Assembly: GCF_002127655.1 (NCBI RefSeq)
Contig: NZ_NEHB01000010.1
Location: 156,127 to 220,126, forward strand
Length of the DNA stretch: 64,000 nucleotides
Reading direction: 5' to 3'
Source of the DNA: Janthinobacterium sp. GW456P
GTDB taxonomy: Bacteria > Pseudomonadota > Gammaproteobacteria > Burkholderiales > Burkholderiaceae_D
Of the stretch, positions 55,962 through 64,000 are shown in pieces. The notes beneath the pieces are model-generated. The model saw nothing but the letters and a program-made list of their open reading frames with translations. It did no database searches and was not told where the DNA came from. The translations under genes were made by a program, and so were the position numbers. How positions within the stretch are numbered: position 1 is the first letter of the stretch; each line of letters begins with the position of its first letter.

Positions 55962-58900
55962 TTAGTTGCGTTCGAGGTCGATATCGATACCCAGCGAACG
56001 GATTTCCTTGACCAGCACGTTGAACGATTCCGGCATGCCGGCGTCGATCACGTGGTCGCCCTTGACGAGGTTCTCGTACACTTTGGTACGGCCATTCACG
56101 TCATCGGACTTGACGGTCAACATCTCTTGCAAGACATACGACGCGCCATACGCTTCCAGTGCCCAGACTTCCATCTCACCGAAACGCTGACCACCGAACT
56201 GGGCTTTACCGCCCAGAGGCTGTTGCGTCACCAGCGAGTAAGGACCGGTCGAACGCGCATGCATCTTGTCATCAACCAAGTGATGCAGTTTCAGCATGTG
56301 CATGACGCCGACAGTGACCTTGCGCTCGAACGCTTCACCGGTGCGACCGTCATACATGGTCACCTGGTTCTTCGACGCGGTCATGCCCAGATTCTTGGCG
56401 ATGTCGTCCGGATACGCCAGGTCCAGCATGCGGCGGATCTCTTCTTCATTCGCGCCATCGAACACTGGCGTGGCGAACGGAACACCTTTTTTCAGGTTTT
56501 CCGCCAGCTTCATGATTTCTTCGTCGTCGAAGTCGTTCAGCTCTTCCGCACGGCCGTTGTCGTTGTAGATCGTCGTCAGGTACTTGCGCACTTGCTCGAC
56601 CTTGGTTTGCGCCTTCAGCATTTCGCCGATGCGGATACCCAGACCCTTGGCAGCCCAGCCCAAGTGCGTCTCGAGAATCTGACCAACGTTCATCCGCGAA
56701 GGAACGCCCAACGGGTTCAGCACAACGTCGGCTGGCGTGCCGTCGGCCATGTATGGCATGTCTTCCACAGGAACAATACGGGAAACCACACCCTTGTTAC
56801 CGTGGCGGCCTGCCATCTTGTCGCCCGACTGCAGGCGGCGTTTCACGGCCAGGTAGACCTTGACCATTTTTTGCACGCCTGGTTGCAGCTCATCGCCTTG
56901 CGTCAGTTTCTTGCGCTTCTCTTCGAAGGCCAGATCGAACTGGTGACGCTTCTCGTTGATCGATTCCTTGATCGCTTCCAGCGCTACCGCCGCATCGTCG
57001 TCCGCAGGGCGGATGTCGAACCAGTGGTATTTGTCCAGATCGGCCAGGTATTCCTTGGTGATCTTGGCGCCTTTGGCCAGCTTTTTAGGGCCGCCGTTGA
57101 CAACTTTGCCGATTAGCATTTTTTCCAGACGCTGGAAGGCATCGCCTTCGACGATACGCATCTGGTCGTTCAAGTCCAGACGGAAGCGTTTCAGTTCGTC
57201 ATCGATAATTTGCTGGGCACGCTTGTCGCGCACGATGCCTTCACGGGTGAAGACTTGCACGTCGATCACGGTACCGATCATGCCCGAAGGCACGCGCAGC
57301 GACGTGTCTTTCACGTCCGAGGCTTTTTCGCCGAAGATCGCGCGCAGCAGCTTCTCTTCCGGAGTCAGCTGGGTTTCGCCTTTTGGCGTCACTTTACCGA
57401 CCAGGGTGTCGCCCGCTTGTACTTCCGCGCCGATGTAGACGATACCGGATTCATCCAGACGAGCCAGCTGGTTTTCAGCCAGGTTCGAGATGTCGCGCGT
57501 AATTTCTTCCGCGCCCAGTTTCGTGTCACGCGCCACCACCGACAACTCTTCGATGTGAATCGAGGTGTAGCGGTCGTCCTTGACGACGTTTTCCGAGATC
57601 AGGATCGAATCTTCGAAGTTCAGACCATTCCATGGCATGAACGCCACGGTCATGTTCTGGCCCAGCGCCAATTCACCCAGGTCGGTCGATGCGCCATCGG
57701 CGATCACGTCGCGCTTGGCAACACGGTCGCCCACTTGCACGATAGGACGCTGGTTGATGTTGGTGTTCTGGTTCGAACGGGTGTACTTGATCAGGTTGTA
57801 GATGTCGACGCCCACTTCACCAGCTTGCGCTTCGTCATCGTTAACACGAATCACGACACGGCCCGCATCGATGTAATCGACGATACCGCCACGCAGCGCT
57901 TGCACGGTGGTGCCCGAGTCGACCGCAACGGTGCGTTCGATGCCGGTACCGACCAGCGCTTTTTCCGGACGCAAGCAAGGCACCGCCTGGCGTTGCATGT
58001 TGGCGCCCATCAATGCACGGTTCGCATCATCGTGTTCGAGGAACGGAATCAGCGAGGCAGCGACGGAAACGATCTGGCCCGGCGCCACGTCCATGTACTG
58101 GATGCGCTCTGGGGATACCAGGATGGTTTCGCCGGCTTCACGGGCCGAGACCAGTTCATCGGACAGCATGCCTTCGTCGTTGATGGTCGCATTCGCCTGG
58201 GCGATGATGTAGCGGCCTTCTTCGATGGCGGACAGGTAGTCGATCTGATCGGTAATCTTGGAGCCTTCGACCTTGCGGTACGGGGTTTCCAGGAAGCCGT
58301 ATTCATTCAGGCGGGCATACAGAGCCAGCGAGTTGATCAGACCAATGTTCGGACCTTCCGGTGTCTCGATCGGGCAGACGCGGCCGTAGTGGGTCGGATG
58401 CACGTCGCGCACTTCAAAGCCGGCGCGTTCGCGTGTCAGACCGCCGGGTCCCAGAGCCGATACGCGGCGCTTGTGGGTGATTTCCGACAGAGGATTGGTT
58501 TGGTCCATAAACTGCGACAGCTGGGACGAACCGAAGAACTCGCGAATCGCGGCCGAAATCGGCTTCGAGTTGATCAGGTCGTGCGGCATCAGGTTGTCCG
58601 CTTCGGCTTGGCCGAGGCGTTCCTTGACGGCGCGCTCAACACGCACCAGGCCGGCGCGGAATTGATTCTCGGCCAGTTCGCCCACGCAACGTACGCGACG
58701 GTTACCCAGGTGATCGATATCGTCGACTTCGCCGCGGCCATTGCGCAGTTCCACCAGGATCTTGATCACGGCCAGCACGTCTTCGTTCGACAGGGTCATG
58801 GCGCCGGTCAGTTCATCGCGGCCAATGCGGCGGTTGAACTTCATGCGGCCCACGGCCGACAGGTCGTAGCGGTCCGAGTTGTAGAACAGGCCATTGAACA

Positions 58901-60068
58901 GCGCTTCAACGGAATCTTCCGTTGGCGGTTCGCCTGGACGCATCATGCGGTAGATCGCCACTTTCGCAGCCATCTGGTCGGCGGTGTCGTCGATACGCAG
59001 GGTTTGCGAGATGTAGGCGCCCTGGTCCAGGTCGTTCGTGTACAAGGTCTGGATTTCGGAAATGTTGGCATCGCGCAAGCGGCCCAACAGGTCTTCGGTC
59101 AGCTCATCGTTCGCGGAAGCGACGACTTCACCGGTGTCCGCATCGACGATATTCTTCGCCAATACGCGGCCCAGCAGGTAGTCTTCCGGTACGGAAATGT
59201 GCTTGATGCCGGCAGCTTCGATATCACGCACGTGTTTCGCGTTGATACGCTTGTCTTTCAGCACCAGGGTCTTGCCCGACTTGTCGACGATGTCGAAACG
59301 CGCCACTTCGCCGCGCAGACGCTCGGAGACGAATTCCATTTCCGCGCCTTCGGAGCGCAGGTTGAAATTATCGAAGACGAAGAAGTTCGCCAGGATTTGC
59401 TCGTGCGACATGCCGATGGCTTTGAGCAGGATCGTCACAGGCATCTTGCGGCGGCGGTCGACGCGGAAGAACAGGATGTCTTTCGGGTCGAACTCGAAGT
59501 CCAGCCACGAACCGCGGTAAGGAATGATACGCGCGGAGAACAGCAGTTTACCGGACGAGTGGGTCTTGCCGCGGTCGTGCTCGAAGAACACGCCAGGCGA
59601 ACGGTGCAGCTGGGACACGATAACCCGCTCCGTGCCGTTGATCACGAACGAACCGGTGGTCGTCATGAGCGGCAATTCGCCCATGTAGACTTCCTGTTCC
59701 TTCATCTCTTTGACGACGGGCTTGGTTGGCGATTCCTTGTCCAGGATCACCAGGCGCACTTTCGCGCGCAGCGGCGACGCGAACGTCAGGCCACGTTGTT
59801 GACATTCTTTGACGTCAAAGGCAGGATCGCCGAGAACGTACGACAAGAATTCGAGACGCGCAAAACCATTGTGCGACACGATAGGGAAAATCGAGGTGAA
59901 AGCCGACTGCAGGCCATCATTCTTGCGGCCGGACGGTGCTATGTCCTCTTGCAAGAAGCTATGATAAGACTCGAGCTGGGTCGCCAGCAGGAACGGAACG
60001 TGGTGAACGTTGGCGCGCTTCGCGAATGATTTGCGAATGCGTTTCTTCTCAGTAAATGAGTAGTGCAT
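55962..60068 (-). CDS. rpoB: DNA-directed RNA polymerase subunit beta
   Basis: 1368 aa, the usual proteobacterial length, from ATG 60068 ([19 protein letters not shown] upstream). An in-frame extension upstream is not conserved. The rifampicin pocket reads [26 protein letters not shown] at the expected place, with D, H and S at the classical resistance positions unchanged. The C-terminus ends [11 protein letters not shown]. It is followed by rpoC after 122 nt. Confidence 0.99.
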   Translation of the reverse strand: MHYSFTEKKRIRKSFAKRANVHHVPFLLATQLESYHSFLQEDIAPSGRKNDGLQSAFTSIFPIVSHNGFARLEFLSYVLGDPAFDVKECQQRGLTFASPLRAKVRLVILDKESPTKPVVKEMKEQEVYMGELPLMTTTGSFVINGTERVIVSQLHRSPGVFFEHDRGKTHSSGKLLFSARIIPYRGSWLDFEFDPKDILFFRVDRRRKMPVTILLKAIGMSHEQILANFFVFDNFNLRSEGAEMEFVSERLRGEVARFDIVDKSGKTLVLKDKRINAKHVRDIEAAGIKHISVPEDYLLGRVLAKNIVDADTGEVVASANDELTEDLLGRLRDANISEIQTLYTNDLDQGAYISQTLRIDDTADQMAAKVAIYRMMRPGEPPTEDSVEALFNGLFYNSDRYDLSAVGRMKFNRRIGRDELTGAMTLSNEDVLAVIKILVELRNGRGEVDDIDHLGNRRVRCVGELAENQFRAGLVRVERAVKERLGQAEADNLMPHDLINSKPISAAIREFFGSSQLSQFMDQTNPLSEITHKRRVSALGPGGLTRERAGFEVRDVHPTHYGRVCPIETPEGPNIGLINSLALYARLNEYGFLETPYRKVEGSKITDQIDYLSAIEEGRYIIAQANATINDEGMLSDELVSAREAGETILVSPERIQYMDVAPGQIVSVAASLIPFLEHDDANRALMGANMQRQAVPCLRPEKALVGTGIERTVAVDSGTTVQALRGGIVDYIDAGRVVIRVNDDEAQAGEVGVDIYNLIKYTRSNQNTNINQRPIVQVGDRVAKRDVIADGASTDLGELALGQNMTVAFMPWNGLNFEDSILISENVVKDDRYTSIHIEELSVVARDTKLGAEEITRDISNLAENQLARLDESGIVYIGAEVQAGDTLVGKVTPKGETQLTPEEKLLRAIFGEKASDVKDTSLRVPSGMIGTVIDVQVFTREGIVRDKRAQQIIDDELKRFRLDLNDQMRIVEGDAFQRLEKMLIGKVVNGGPKKLAKGAKITKEYLADLDKYHWFDIRPADDDAAVALEAIKESINEKRHQFDLAFEEKRKKLTQGDELQPGVQKMVKVYLAVKRRLQSGDKMAGRHGNKGVVSRIVPVEDMPYMADGTPADVVLNPLGVPSRMNVGQILETHLGWAAKGLGIRIGEMLKAQTKVEQVRKYLTTIYNDNGRAEELNDFDDEEIMKLAENLKKGVPFATPVFDGANEEEIRRMLDLAYPDDIAKNLGMTASKNQVTMYDGRTGEAFERKVTVGVMHMLKLHHLVDDKMHARSTGPYSLVTQQPLGGKAQFGGQRFGEMEVWALEAYGASYVLQEMLTVKSDDVNGRTKVYENLVKGDHVIDAGMPESFNVLVKEIRSLGIDIDLERN

Positions 60069-60247
60069 GGACACTCCGTGAGTGACAGAAAGGATAGAAA
60101 ATTCAGGTTTTGCAAGTGTTCGTTTGCACCGCTGCGTGTGACACAGACGAAACCTCAAGGCTCTGCTTTCCGGCTTGAATCGAATAAAAACTGCTGCTAC
60201 AACGACATGACAAATACGATGCAGACGACAAAGGAGCCAAAGTCGGA

Positions 60248-60269
60248 TTTCCCCCCTTGCGAGGGGAAA
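60248..60269 (-). other. rplL-rpoB spacer hairpin, candidate attenuator or processing site
   Basis: Perfect 7-bp stem TTTCCCC...GGGGAAA with an 8-nt loop in the 244-nt gap between rplL and rpoB. In E. coli this spacer holds a partial terminator and an RNase III site that lower rpoBC relative to rplJL; a similar role is inferred here. Confidence 0.45.
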
Positions 60270-60312
60270 CCTCAGACTTTGACTCGGGCGCTAACTGCCG
60301 CCAGTACAGCTA

Positions 60313-60690
60313 TTACTTCATCGAAGCGGTTGCGCCGGCTTCAACCAGTTTCTTCACTGCAGCTTCAGCGTCAGCTTTCGACACTGCTTCTTTCACAGTT
60401 TTTGGTGCGCCATCGACCAGGTCTTTAGCTTCTTTCAAGCCCAGGCCGGTGATTTCGCGAACTGCTTTAATGACGCCAACTTTGTTTGCGCCGAAGGTGT
60501 CCAGAACAACGTTGAACTCGGTTTGCTCTTCAGCTGCTGCGCCGCCTGCTGCTGCGCCGCCGGCTGCTGGAGCAGCCATAGCTGCTGCCGACACGCCGAA
60601 TTTTTCTTCGAATGCTTTAACCAGGTCGTTCAGGTCCATTACGGACATGGCGCTAACTGCTTCCAGGATATCGTCTTTGCTAATTGCCAT
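60313..60690 (-). CDS. rplL: 50S ribosomal protein L7/L12
   Basis: 125 aa with AGGAG 7 nt upstream of ATG. N-terminal dimerisation helices, an Ala/Gly-rich hinge ([18 protein letters not shown], about 38-55), and the conserved factor-binding C-terminal domain ([23 protein letters not shown]). It forms the stalk that recruits translational GTPases. Confidence 0.98.
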   Translation of the reverse strand: MAISKDDILEAVSAMSVMDLNDLVKAFEEKFGVSAAAMAAPAAGGAAAGGAAAEEQTEFNVVLDTFGANKVGVIKAVREITGLGLKEAKDLVDGAPKTVKEAVSKADAEAAVKKLVEAGATASMK

Positions 60691-60757
60691 TTTGAAACTC
60701 CTAAATTTATTACGTTAGTTACATCAGATTGGTACTGAGAGAAAAAAGTGCGCGCAA

Positions 60758-61294
60758 TTAAGCGGCTGCTGGGGCTTCTTCTGCTGCTGCTTCTGCAGGA
60801 GCGGCGCCTTCGCCTTTTTTCGCTGCCAGGGCAGCCAGACCACGTGCAAAGCCCGAAACCGGAGCCAGCATAACGCCCAACAACTGCGAAATGAGGACTT
60901 CACGGCTAGGAATGCTCGCCAACGCGGTGACAGCAGCTGTATCCAGCGGCTTGCCTGCGTAGTTACCTGCTTTGATGACCAGTTTGTCGTTGGTTTTAGC
61001 GAAGTCAGCGATGACTTTAGCTGCTGCAACGGCATCGGCCGAGATCGAGTAGATCAACGGGCCGGTCATGGCATCTGCCAGGCTGGCGAATGCGGTACCT
61101 TCAACGGAGCGACGAGCCAGAGTGTTTTTCAACACACGCAGGTACACGCCTTGGGCACGCGCTTTAGCACGCAGTTGCGTCAAGTGACCAACCTGGATGC
61201 CACGATATTCGGCCACGACGATCGTTTGCGCATTTGCTACTTGTGCGGAAACTTCGGCGACGACGGCCTTTTTGTCATTCAGATTGAGACTCAC
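60758..61294 (-). CDS. rplJ: 50S ribosomal protein L10
   Basis: 178 aa, started at GTG 61294 because a perfect AAGGAGG lies 6 nt upstream and the resulting [15 protein letters not shown] is the usual betaproteobacterial start. An in-frame GTG 11 codons further upstream would bury that RBS. L10 anchors L7/L12 to the ribosome and, as L10-L12 complex, represses its own mRNA. Rich in Ala at the C-terminus. Confidence 0.97.
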   Translation of the reverse strand: MSLNLNDKKAVVAEVSAQVANAQTIVVAEYRGIQVGHLTQLRAKARAQGVYLRVLKNTLARRSVEGTAFASLADAMTGPLIYSISADAVAAAKVIADFAKTNDKLVIKAGNYAGKPLDTAAVTALASIPSREVLISQLLGVMLAPVSGFARGLAALAAKKGEGAAPAEAAAEEAPAAA

Positions 61295-61614
61295 GGTCAA
61301 CCTCCTTAAATGATGTTCGGCAATCACAACCGAGTGGTTGAGCGCCTTGCATCGGTTCGAACACGGCGTCCGAAGTCAAGAAGTACTAAACTGAGCGGAT
61401 GGATTCACGCAGCATGAGGACTACAAAACTTGTTCGGGTACACCATCTGCGTTGGGCACTTGCCGTTGCCGGCAAGCCTATTAACCTTCTGCATGTGCCA
61501 TCGCAGTCGGCCCAACGGTCTTTGATTGTCTGCCTGCCCGGCGCGAACACCGGGCAGACAGCCCAAAGATGCGCCCGCAGCGCCCGAAGGCGCTACAGGA
61601 CTTGATTCTGTTAC
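61295..61614 (-). promoter_or_regulatory. rplA-rplJ spacer: L10 leader region with two strong hairpins
   Basis: A 320-nt gap. Directly behind rplA is a UUCG-capped hairpin (AGCGCC...GGCGCT, 61579-61594). Next is CTGCCCGG...CCGGGCAG (61534-61557). The rest, up to the AAGGAGG before rplJ, is where E. coli and relatives have the rplJ promoter and the L10-L12 binding site. I could not identify clear -35/-10 boxes. Confidence 0.55.
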
Positions 61615-62310
61615 TTAAGCTGCCAGGCTAGCCTGGTCAACACGGACGCCAGCGCCCATGGTCGACGACAGCGAAACTTTGCGCAGGTACACGCCTTTGC
61701 TCGATGCTGGCTTGGCTTTGTTCAGGGCGTCGATCAGTGCGACCAGATTCGATTTCAGATCTGCGTCAGCGAACGATTTACGGCCGATGGTAGCGTGGAT
61801 GATACCGGATTTGTCGGTACGGTACTGAACTTGACCGGCTTTCGCGTTTTTCACGGCGGTAGCGACGTCAGGAGTAACAGTGCCGACTTTCGGGTTAGGC
61901 ATCATGCCGCGTGGGCCCAGGATCTGACCCAGGGTACCAACGATACGCATGGTATCTGGCGAAGCGATGACGATATCGAAAGGCATGTCGCCGGCTTTGA
62001 TCTGCTCGGCCAGGTCTTCCATACCAACGATGTCGGCGCCGGCTGCCTTGGCAGCTTCCGCTTTTTCGCCCGATGCGAAGACAGCAACGCGCACGGTCTT
62101 GCCGGTACCAGCTGGCAGCACGACGGAGCCGCGCACCACTTGGTCGGATTTCTTAGGATCCACGCCCAGTTGTACCGATACGTCGATCGATTCATTGAAC
62201 TTGGCCGTTGCGCACTCTTTGATCAGAGCGACAGCGTTGTCGAAAGCGTACACTTTGGTACGGTCGACTTTGGCTTTCAAAGCCTTGATACGTTTGGATA
62301 ACTTAGCCAT
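61615..62310 (-). CDS. rplA: 50S ribosomal protein L1
   Basis: 231 aa; starts [21 protein letters not shown] and contains [15 protein letters not shown], typical of L1. Forms the mobile L1 stalk next to the E site and in many bacteria autoregulates the L11 operon. Its ATG shares one base with the rplK stop (TAATG), so translation is coupled. Confidence 0.98.
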   Translation of the reverse strand: MAKLSKRIKALKAKVDRTKVYAFDNAVALIKECATAKFNESIDVSVQLGVDPKKSDQVVRGSVVLPAGTGKTVRVAVFASGEKAEAAKAAGADIVGMEDLAEQIKAGDMPFDIVIASPDTMRIVGTLGQILGPRGMMPNPKVGTVTPDVATAVKNAKAGQVQYRTDKSGIIHATIGRKSFADADLKSNLVALIDALNKAKPASSKGVYLRKVSLSSTMGAGVRVDQASLAA

Positions 62311-62744
62311 TATACAACACCTTCCACCGTGATACCAATCGAACGAGCGGAACCAGCGATGGTGCGCACAGCAGCATCCATGTCGGCAGCGGTCAGATCA
62401 GGGGTTTTCAATTTAGCGATTTCTTCAGCTTGTGCGCGGGTCAGCGTACCGACTTTGTCGGTATGTGGCTTCGGCGAACCTTTGGTGATCGCAGCAGCTT
62501 TTTTGATCAGGTAGGTTGCTGGAGGCGTCTTCATCACGAACGTGAAGGACTTGTCCGCGAACGCGGTGATCACGACTGGAATCGGCATGCCTGGCTCCAG
62601 ACCTTGGGTCTGTGCATTGAAGGCCTTGCAGAATTCCATGATGTTCAGACCACGTTGACCCAGAGCTGGACCGATTGGTGGGGATGGGTTTGCTTTACCA
62701 GCTGGCACTTGCAGCTTGATAAAACCAATGATTTTCTTTGCCAT
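62310..62744 (-). CDS. rplK: 50S ribosomal protein L11
   Basis: 144 aa with the conserved [21 protein letters not shown]-terminus and the [12 protein letters not shown] segment. L11 forms the GTPase-associated centre with 23S rRNA and is needed for RelA activation. Promoter elements in the 115-nt gap behind nusG are not obvious. Confidence 0.98.
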   Translation of the reverse strand: MAKKIIGFIKLQVPAGKANPSPPIGPALGQRGLNIMEFCKAFNAQTQGLEPGMPIPVVITAFADKSFTFVMKTPPATYLIKKAAAITKGSPKPHTDKVGTLTRAQAEEIAKLKTPDLTAADMDAAVRTIAGSARSIGITVEGVV

Positions 62745-62774
62745 GATGGCTCCTATCTTGGATTGAGTAGTAGC

Positions 62775-62801
62775 GCCCCGCCGATCCTACCCTGGCGGGG
62801 C
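62775..62801 (-). other. Hairpin in the nusG-rplK spacer
   Basis: Perfect 8-bp stem GCCCCGCC-(11 nt)-GGCGGGGC. No U-run. In E. coli the L1 target lies in the L11 leader; this stem may be part of such a structure. Confidence 0.45.
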
Positions 62802-62859
62802 TCCTCTGACCGGATTTTGCTGAGACTGCCGCAACGCTCCTGGTGGCGCTTGATGATAC

Positions 62860-63486
62860 TTAAACTTTTTCGACCTGGCCGAATTCGAGTTCCACCGGGG
62901 TGGCGCGGCCGAAAATGGTGACCGAGACGCGCACTTTGGATTTCTCGTAGTTGACTTCTTCGACATTGCCGTTGAAGTCGGTGAACGGACCATCCTTGAT
63001 GCGGACTTGCTCGCCCACTTCGTACAAGGTCTTTGGACGGGGCTTTTCAACACCTTCCTGCATCTGGCGCATGATGGCATCGATTTCGCGCGCGGAGATC
63101 GGCGTCGGCTTGTTCGATTTGCCACCGATGAAACCGGTAACCTTGCTGGTATTCTTGACCAAGTGCCAGCTTTCGTCCGTCATTTCCATTTCAACCAGCA
63201 CGTAGCCAGGATAGAAACGACGTTCGGTCACGGACTTCACGCCATTCTTGACTTCAACCACTTCTTCGATCGGCACCAGGATCTGGCCGAACTGGTCTTG
63301 CATGCCCGCGCGCTCGATGCGCTCGGTCAGTGCGCGCATGACGCTTTTTTCCATGCCGGAATAAGCATGCACGACATACCAGCGCTTGCTGCTCACTGGC
63401 ACGCTCAGCGCTGCGCCAGTGTCGGCTACCGGAGCGTCGCCCGGAACGGACTCGTCCGCCGCTTCATCATGCACATTTTCGCTCAT
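62860..63486 (-). CDS. nusG: Transcription termination/antitermination factor NusG
   Basis: 208 aa from ATG 63486. An unconserved acidic N-terminal extension of about 30 residues is followed by the NGN domain ([16 protein letters not shown] ... [12 protein letters not shown]) and the KOW domain ([22 protein letters not shown]). It couples RNA polymerase to the ribosome or Rho. The start overlaps the secE stop by 1 nt (TAATG). Confidence 0.97.
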   Translation of the reverse strand: MSENVHDEAADESVPGDAPVADTGAALSVPVSSKRWYVVHAYSGMEKSVMRALTERIERAGMQDQFGQILVPIEEVVEVKNGVKSVTERRFYPGYVLVEMEMTDESWHLVKNTSKVTGFIGGKSNKPTPISAREIDAIMRQMQEGVEKPRPKTLYEVGEQVRIKDGPFTDFNGNVEEVNYEKSKVRVSVTIFGRATPVELEFGQVEKV

Positions 63487-63869
63487 TATTTTTTCCAACC
63501 CAGAATTACGTCATACAACAAAAACTCGAGCAATTTATCCGTGCCCCACAGGAAAATCGCCATGACCAGCACAAAGGCAAACACGATCGCAGTAATCTGC
63601 GTGGCTTCTTTGCGGGTAGGCCAAACGACTTTCTTGGTTTCGCGCACAGCTTCTTTGGCGAAATTGAGAAATTCACGGCCGGTCGTCGAGACATACAAGA
63701 GCGCAACAGCAATAACCAAACCAGCCACAAGCGCGCTTGCACGCACCAGAGCTGGTTGGCCTGCCAGGTAATAAAACCCGACTACTCCTGCAATCGCAGC
63801 TACTATTGCCAGCGCGACTTTTATCTTGTCACTCGACGTGCTAACGGTTTGCACGGATTGATTTGACAT
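63486..63869 (-). CDS. secE: Preprotein translocase subunit SecE
   Basis: 127 aa from ATG 63869. Three membrane segments (about 18-36, 41-60, 95-117) as in the long proteobacterial SecE, with the amphipathic conserved helix [20 protein letters not shown] before the last one. Part of the SecYEG channel. It lies 32 nt behind tRNA-Trp and overlaps nusG. Confidence 0.97.
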   Translation of the reverse strand: MSNQSVQTVSTSSDKIKVALAIVAAIAGVVGFYYLAGQPALVRASALVAGLVIAVALLYVSTTGREFLNFAKEAVRETKKVVWPTRKEATQITAIVFAFVLVMAIFLWGTDKLLEFLLYDVILGWKK

Positions 63870-63901
63870 TTTTCTACTTTCGGTGCCCTGCACCTTGACG
63901 G

Positions 63902-63977
63902 TGGCAGGGACGGAGGGCATCGAACCCCCAACCTTCGGTTTTGGAGACCGACGCTCTGCCAATTGAGCTACGTCCCT
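63902..63977 (-). tRNA. trnW: tRNA-Trp (anticodon CCA)
   Basis: 76 nt including an encoded 3' CCA. Acceptor stem AGGGACG/CGTCCCT, D-arm GCTC...GAGC, anticodon loop CTCCAAA, T-arm GGGGGTTCGATGCCCTC with the invariant TTCGA. It lies directly upstream of secE, the standard betaproteobacterial order; a tuf gene is expected just beyond the right window edge. Confidence 0.97.
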
Positions 63978-64000
63978 ACGTAAAACTTTCGAGGAGTGCT

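Overview
This window reads as chromosomal DNA of a high-GC betaproteobacterium, most likely Oxalobacteraceae (Janthinobacterium/Massilia/Duganella-like). That is an inference from the ribosomal and RNA polymerase proteins, a PEP-CTERM protein and the general gene content, not from a database search. No rRNA genes, insertion sequences, integrases, phage genes or CRISPR arrays were seen. One tRNA gene (Trp) is present.

Layout. The two ends hold the core gene-expression operons, all on the minus strand. At the right end, in transcription order, are tRNA-Trp, secE, nusG, rplK, rplA, rplJ, rplL, rpoB and rpoC (63977 down to 51598). At the left end are rpsL, rpsG, fusA and the start of tuf (3430 down to 1), driven by a clear sigma-70 promoter at 3609-3637. 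Between rpoC and rpsL lie about 48 kb of accessory and metabolic genes.

Region by region, the middle part holds: an inner-membrane phosphoethanolamine-transferase-like protein and a membrane-anchored MutS-type ATPase (3.9-7.4 kb); a tripartite MacAB-like ABC efflux operon with its own sigma-54 response regulator and sensor kinase, preceded by a near-consensus -24/-12 promoter and upstream direct repeats (7.5-15.0 kb); a PEP-CTERM protein, a spermidine-synthase-like protein, a MocR/PdxR regulator divergent from a PNPOx-like flavoprotein, and an exported methyltransferase (15.1-19.7 kb); a small Cys-rich exported protein, a serine hydrolase and two M1-family metallopeptidases (19.8-26.3 kb); a yybP-ykoY manganese riboswitch in front of a UPF0016/TMEM165 cation exporter (26.4-27.2 kb); a giant cyclic beta-1,2-glucan synthase-like protein of about 2900 aa (27.5-36.2 kb); a cysteine desulfurase / degenerate metallo-beta-lactamase / rhodanese fusion divergent from a DecR-like Lrp regulator (36.5-39.2 kb); a chemoreceptor, a periplasmic thioredoxin, an HPP-CBS membrane protein with an M48 peptidase, a DUF885 protein, a SRPBCC protein with a zinc alcohol dehydrogenase, an HDOD protein and a winged-helix/nucleotidyltransferase regulator (39.3-50.6 kb).

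The most unusual structure found is directly behind rpoC. The 3' end of rpoC plus its intrinsic terminator is present three times in tandem at about 200-bp period: the genuine gene end, then two diverged copies at about 51350-51545 and 51150-51345, each followed by its own terminator hairpin. The second most interesting is the efflux locus. Its kinase has almost no extracytoplasmic sensor and its sigma-54 activator carries a non-canonical GAYTGI loop, which suggests a transporter-coupled sigma-54 stress circuit.
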